Assembly (NCBI GenBank): GCA_023374045.1
Contig: CM041779.1
Span: 149,359,485 to 149,423,484 of the forward strand
DNA: 64,000 bases
Source of the DNA: Limonium bicolor
Lineage: Eukaryota; Streptophyta; Magnoliopsida; Caryophyllales; Plumbaginaceae
Direction: 5' to 3'
Part shown: in pieces, positions 58,888 to 64,000 of the stretch
Numbering within the stretch: the first letter of the stretch is position 1
Layout: every line of letters begins with the position of its first letter
The notes under the pieces: generated by a model
Databases searched by the model: none
What the model was told of the DNA's origin: nothing
What the model saw: the letters and a program-made list of their open reading frames with translations, nothing else
Made by a program: the position numbers and the translations under genes

Positions 58888-59589
58888 ATGGATTCTTTCG
58901 AACAGCTTATCTACGAAGACGCAGTCCCTCTTGCTACCGAGAAACCAACCGACATTAGCCAAAACACCACCGTCCCTGACTCCCTTTCCAAACCCTCACC
59001 TGAAGTAAAATCTCCAACTCCAAAAGAGATTACCATAGTAAGTGATGATGACTCCTCCGCTATTCCAACAAAGGACGACATTCCACTGGACAAAACCCAT
59101 CGTCGGTTGCGCACACCCGCCAAGAAGGCTTCCCTGGGTGTCGAAGATGCGTCATCCGCAAATCCAAAGCGCAAAGAAGATGATTCTCCAGTCATGCAAC
59201 CGCGATCGTAGAAGCGACTGAAGTCTGTGGCACGCCGTCCCTCAGCTTTGAAAGCCAAGGATTTTCATCAAGAAATAACGCAAAACCCAGGTCGTACCTT
59301 TCCACATAAACCTATCTTTAATCGTGCTATGCTTGAATCCGACATTATTCCTGGCAAGCTGATAGATTGTGAATGGCTAGAAAAGAATTCTTTGGATTCT
59401 TTAATGAAAATTGTGAAATTTCAAGGATGGGATAAATTATTTAACTCTGAAACCACATACTACCCGGAGCTGCTTTTTCCGTTTGTTCTGAACTTGGAAT
59501 TTGTGTCCCCATATGAGTTTAAAACTGAAGTGGCTGGAATCAAGATGATAATCTCTCCAGCATGGCTTGCAATGATTCTTGAGGTCCCA
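58888..59589 (+). pseudogene. Copia 3' accessory ORF (plant transposon protein-like), truncated
   Basis: Starts MDSFEQLIYEDAV with the ATG at 58888, then a long polar, Ser/Pro/Lys-rich part (DDIPLDKTHRRLRTPAKKAS). A single in-frame TAG at 59209-59211 is followed by the same frame (KAKDFHQEITQNPGRTF) and by a structured segment: RAMLESDIIPGKLIDCEWLE, LMKIVKFQGWDKLF, YYPELLFPFVLNLEF. The last part resembles the domain known as putative plant transposon protein, seen in 3' extra ORFs of plant retroelements (Sirevirus env-like position). The ORF is cut by the CACTA end at 59590; the final Pro-His are followed by a stop made by the CACTA sequence. Function unknown. Confidence 0.65.
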
Positions 59590-60030
59590 CACTAGTAGAA
59601 AAAACGTTTTATAACACGGTTGTTTTCCTATATATAACACGGTTATGGAGGGTGTTATATACTGCGGTCGTATATTCTTTTTAACTTTACAACACGGTTG
59701 AAAACCGTGTTAAAAAAATGTTTTATAGCACGGTTATGGACTGACTAACCGTGTTATAAAAGTGCTTACCGCACTTCTTTTTTTTGCGCCAAATCAAGTT
59801 TATAACACGGTTCTTCTTTAAAACCGTGTTATAAAGTCTTTCCCCGAAAAAATATGAAGTTGTTTTATAACACGGTTCTTATATAAAACCGTTTTATAAA
59901 GTCTAATTTTACAACACGGTTACATGAGAACCGTGTTATAAAGTCTTTTCCGACGAAATTTGAAGTTGTTTTATAACACGGTTATATAAACAACCGTGTT
60001 ATAAAATTTGTTTTTTTTTTAAAAAAAAAC
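59590..60030 (+). mobile_element. CACTA element left end inserted in the Copia accessory ORF
   Basis: Starts CACTAGTAGAAAAAACGTTT at 59590, directly after CCCA of the ORF. Subterminal stems of the type TTATAACACGGTT / AACCGTGTTATAA recur at least eight times to about 60005. They differ in motif from the 45.7-kb CACTA, so this is a different family. No right end appears in the window; the element probably continues beyond 64000. Confidence 0.82.
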
Positions 60031-63000
60031 TGTTTCTCTACACTGCTTCACTACCTACAATTAACAATCAATGATGTCTATTACACATGACACATTCAAT
60101 ATTCAGCCACACCAGCTTGCAAAAGAGCCACTAAATTCATTTGCCATATATACACACTTTGTAACATTCACAAAATTCGACAATCGATCTCTTGTACAAG
60201 TACTACAAAAATAAATTACCACCTACTCTATAAGGACATGACCAAGAGTAATCCAAAAGTGTCAATTCTTCTCTTTATAATGTCCACTTCCATCTATGTG
60301 TTGCTCTCCGCAAAGATTGTGAAACCAGTCATATGCCTAATATTTAAAAACAATAGAAATATTAGAACAAGTAATATAGTTAATAAGTGTTAAAGAAAGA
60401 AACACTGCACTTTACATACCTGCCCGCTAAGAAACAAAAACATAGTTCTTCGAGCTCCAACATGACAAAATCAACAAGACAGGCTTCCCAAATATCCAAC
60501 TACTGCCACTTTGAGCTTCTTCCATCCCATGTCCAAACTTCCTACAACACAAAGAAAAACAAAATATGCGAAGAAAGCTTTAAATGTTGATTTGTAATAA
60601 ATACTTGCAGCAGAAAGAAAATAACAGATTAAGTTCTGTTTGACGTGTATTTACTGGAACTAAAGAAACCTTATCAAACAGAGAAGGAATTTTGCAACAA
60701 TTAGTTGGGACTTTACAACTTCATCAAGTGAATTGGAGGAGAATTGAGATGGAGGAGCAGCAGTAGCTGCTGTAGCAGCCAAAGACACAAATTAAGCAGA
60801 GCAGCTAAATACCAATTGTTGAATACCATCGTGTTATATCAACATAGCAGGAAAAAAAATAGATTAGAATCAAACCAAATACCAAATGTTCTCTCGTGTT
60901 GTAATTGCTAAAGCAAGGTACCTATATAGCTATATTCTTTGAACAGTCAATTCCAACAAACTAGCATACCAGGCTGAAAATGGGCACCTACTTAAATAAT
61001 ATGTGCACTTCATGCTGTAGCAGAAAAAATCACCACTGAAGATTTCATCCACATGAAAATTTACCATGATAATACAACAGAACACCCATTGCAGCAGCAT
61101 GTACACATTCACACTACCAGCACAGATTGCACGTTTCAGATTGCAATAATAATGGCACTAAACAATGTATAATAGTGCATCAATATTAGAGAAATAGTTT
61201 TATCGCCTCTATATAATAGCCAAAAGTCATAACTGACACCACTAAGAGACTAAAACTGAAGCAAAGTGGCAGATTGTAACAGCAATTAAAACAGATAAAG
61301 AGGTGGTATTATCCATGAGGCAAAATCAGATTCACTCAAGTCCTATTAAGAGTCAATATACAGAGGCAAAAACTGAAGCAAAATTGCATCACTCTTGATT
61401 GGAAAAGCTGCTGAAAAAAGAGTACAAACAGGAGCTAAAATCAGGTACTAAAACGGAAACATTCGTGGGTTTAAACCAAGTGTAACTGACACCATTAAAA
61501 GAGAGTAAAACTGAAGCAAAGTGGCGGATGGTAACAGCAGTAAAGAAAGATAAAGAGAGGGGTATTATCCATGAGGCAAAATCAGATTCACTCAAGTACT
61601 ATTAAGACTCGATAACAGAGGCAAAAACTGAAAATCTTATATCACTGGATGATTACATAGTTGATAAGGTCAATAGGCCTAAGTATGATGAAGTCTATTT
61701 AAAATGAGAATTTCTTTGCTGTCCTTTATCTCTTATACGTTCACTAACTTCCCCTTCTTTCTAAATCTTTGGAACACGGTTATGTTAATTTTCCCATCTG
61801 ATTTGCTTCAGTATAGAAAAATACAAGTTCTAGCTATGATTACTCATGTTAAGCTCCATACTTTTACACCCATAAAACAGATATAAGGTCATTCAAGATT
61901 TTACCCACTTAATCGGTCTATCTTCTCTCACGAAACTGGGTTATGCATTGTCTGACCAGAACATGAACACAAAAAGTTTTCCAGTATTGCCATTCTAGTA
62001 TCGTTCTCATCAGCTAAGACACCTGATCCTACCAGTCTCACTATCAGCAAAATACAACAGACTGAGGTGGAAGTAGAGAGACTCAAACAACTAAAAGCAA
62101 GCAAAATGAAATAGCTTTTTCTACGGAACAGTTTGAACTTGAAGATATATGCCATGAATCTCACATGCAAAATCCATTTAAAGAAGAGACAGGATAAACG
62201 TTGATTTATTATGAGGAAACATATGGAAGCTAGCTCGGGGAGGTTATTTGGGTGAGGGATACTGAAGTGGTTGGCAGTAGTAGTGGTTTCAGAATTTCTG
62301 GTGCTTGAGCCTAGTTATAGCAACTTGAGAAATTGTTATAGAATTGAGTGGACAACAGCAGTTTGTAAAATAATATGCTGCAAAAAGGATTTGGATATCA
62401 AAAAAGCATTTTTACATGTGTGTTCCACCAAAACAACAGCTAAGAGTAGTGTTGTTAATCACCTTAGCAGCAACTCAAATACAATAACAAAACCGTTTTA
62501 CCCCCTCTATATAAGCAATAGAATGTAAAACCTCAAAATCAGTTTTGTATAACAGCGGAACATAGAAGTGAAAAACAGCTTGAATATGGTTGTGTAATAA
62601 TTATAAAGTGTAGCAGCATAATGCTTATAAAAAAGTGCTCCAAACGCAGCAACAAGCACGTAAATTGTGATCATAATTTAAAGAAGTAAAACAGATTAAT
62701 ATTTTAATATCTTTATCGTATAAAACTATAACAACAGCAGTATATAAATCAAGAAATGCTTGTTGTAACAGAGTCAAAATTGCAGTAGCAGCAAGAATTC
62801 ATGAAGAAAATTGAGCAGCGATTCAGGAGCAAACTGATCAGCAATTCAGGAGCAAACTGAGCAGAAATTCTAGAGCATAACTGAGTATAAATTGCAAGTT
62901 AGTCACCTAAGGGAAGATTGCAAGATAGAGAAACGTGAATGCCCAAAAAAGCAATTAAAGTAATTTCAATCAGTTACATCCATCGACCATAGAAGGTTTG

Positions 63001-64000
63001 CCGCATATATACCATAAATTTGAATTTTCTATGAGTTTTCAGAATAGAAGAGATCACAAATCTACCGCAATGCAGCCCGGAAGTAGTTGTTAGAGGTGGG
63101 TGGCATTTGATGGCGGCAATGACAGCGTCGTCGGAGGTCACAATGAAGCCAAAGTCTATCAGGAAAAATTTGGTTTCAGGCCTTACAATTTAATTGGGTC
63201 CGATTTGGTTTTAGTTTCTAAGGTCCATAGTCCATAACTGGGTTGGGTTGGATCTAGGTTTGATTTTTAAATTGGCCTAGTACCATCTGGCCTATTACAA
63301 GATTGGCTTATTAGACTAACTTGAAATTAGCCCACATATGTAATCAGATAACATACTAAAATTATACTATAAGACAGAACTACAAGTTACAACTAAGATA
63401 ATTAGAAACCCCTCAACACTTTTAATTTTCAGTTTCCATCCCGCCTTTACACATTCATCCCATCTCTGTACCAATTTCCGAAATTATCTCCAACTTCTTT
63501 AATTTACATGTTAGCCCCCATTTTTCCTTTAATTACAAAATTCCCACAACTTCAACCAAAAAAACTTAACTTCCATCAATCTGCCACTACCCTCTACACA
63601 ACACGAGCGAACTTTTCTCAATAACCGCCACCACCAACACCCATTCTTGACTCAACCAAACAGAAACTAAATTAACATTAACTAAATGTTAAGATTAATT
63701 AGAAACCTTTTTGGAATTGTTTCCAAGCCCTCAAATCGGCACCTCTGTACGCGTTTGAACACCCAACACAACCAGGAGTTCTTCTTAGATTTTGGCTCCA
63801 AATTCTTAAACAAAGAAGAGGAAAATAAGAGAAGTTGAAGTTAATTTGAAATTCCAACCAAAACCATGAAATGAGGACTATGAAACAGGAGCCTTACCCC
63901 TTTTTCGGTCCAACAGAAGCAAGATTACACAACTTGAACAAGGGAAGAAATTCCCATATTCGAACCTCTAGAAAAGAAAAATGAGCAAGATGAGTTTAGA
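60031..64000. other. Non-coding, probably interior of the second CACTA element
   Basis: No gene supported; ORFs are short and unrelated to known families. 62810-62880 has short tandem phrases (GATTCAGGAGCAAACTGA). 63110-63180 holds GGTGGCATTTGATGGCGGCA, GC-richer than its surroundings. 63540-63800 is A/C-rich like a plant leader, so a gene or transposase may begin to the right or on the reverse strand. Confidence 0.45.
61228..61640 (+). repeat. Direct duplication, about 150 bp
   Basis: Copies at about 61228-61380 and 61483-61632 share TAACTGACACCA, TAAAACTGAAGCAAAGTGGC, TATTATCCATGAGGCAAAAT, CAGATTCACTCAAGT and AGAGGCAAAAACTGAA, start to start about 255 bp. Confidence 0.85.

Overview
This is a nuclear plant genome segment, most likely from a eudicot. 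The base composition is AT-rich, the few host genes carry multiple spliced exons with GT-AG introns (one apparent GC-AG), and the families are plant ones: a plant-type glycerophosphodiester phosphodiesterase, an ATL-like RING-H2 ligase, a cellulose synthase-like G protein and a fragment of NADP-malic enzyme. Most of the window is transposable-element sequence, much of it nested. There is no bacterial operon structure, no CRISPR array and no tRNA or rRNA gene that I can support. I cannot name the species.

Layout. 0-1.1 kb: short tandem repeats. 2.0-4.45 kb (-): a complete seven-exon GDPD gene. 5.8-11.5 kb: a GRF zinc-finger ORF and a second unknown ORF (+), facing a decayed PIF/Harbinger set (-) made of a DDE transposase, an unknown ORF and a Myb/SANT ORF. 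14.66-14.89 kb: a Stowaway-like MITE. 15.9-17.3 kb (+): a three-exon RING-H2 gene. 18.3-22.7 kb (-): a four-exon CSLG-type gene with a MITE in intron 1 and a one-base frameshift in exon 2. 24.0-24.65 kb: a probable solo LTR.

From 28 kb on, mobile DNA dominates: a Copia pol remnant followed by a TATA box and the start of an accessory ORF; a Gypsy 5' end (-) joined into that ORF; a 534-bp hairpin; three exons of an NADP-malic enzyme (-); an AT-rich element with hAT-like ends; a 1.8-kb inverted repeat carrying the same open frame on both arms; an 815-bp poly(A) retroposon with a 15-bp target duplication; an inverted-repeat element rich in GGAACC motifs; and a 5.3-kb compound fold-back element (39.48-44.79 kb).

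45.7-51.6 kb holds a decayed CACTA element with a tnp2-type transposase. 52.4-59.6 kb holds a Copia element (PBS, gag, pol, 3' accessory ORF) that is cut at 59590 by a second CACTA end, which probably continues to the window edge.

The probable functional host genes are the GDPD (phospholipid-derived glycerophosphodiester turnover), the RING-H2 protein (ubiquitination at a membrane) and possibly the CSLG protein (membrane glycosyltransfer), if its frameshift is a sequence error. The strongest candidate for something undescribed is the 39.5-44.8 kb element, with its nested GC-rich palindromes and about 26 copies of a 71/97-bp unit.
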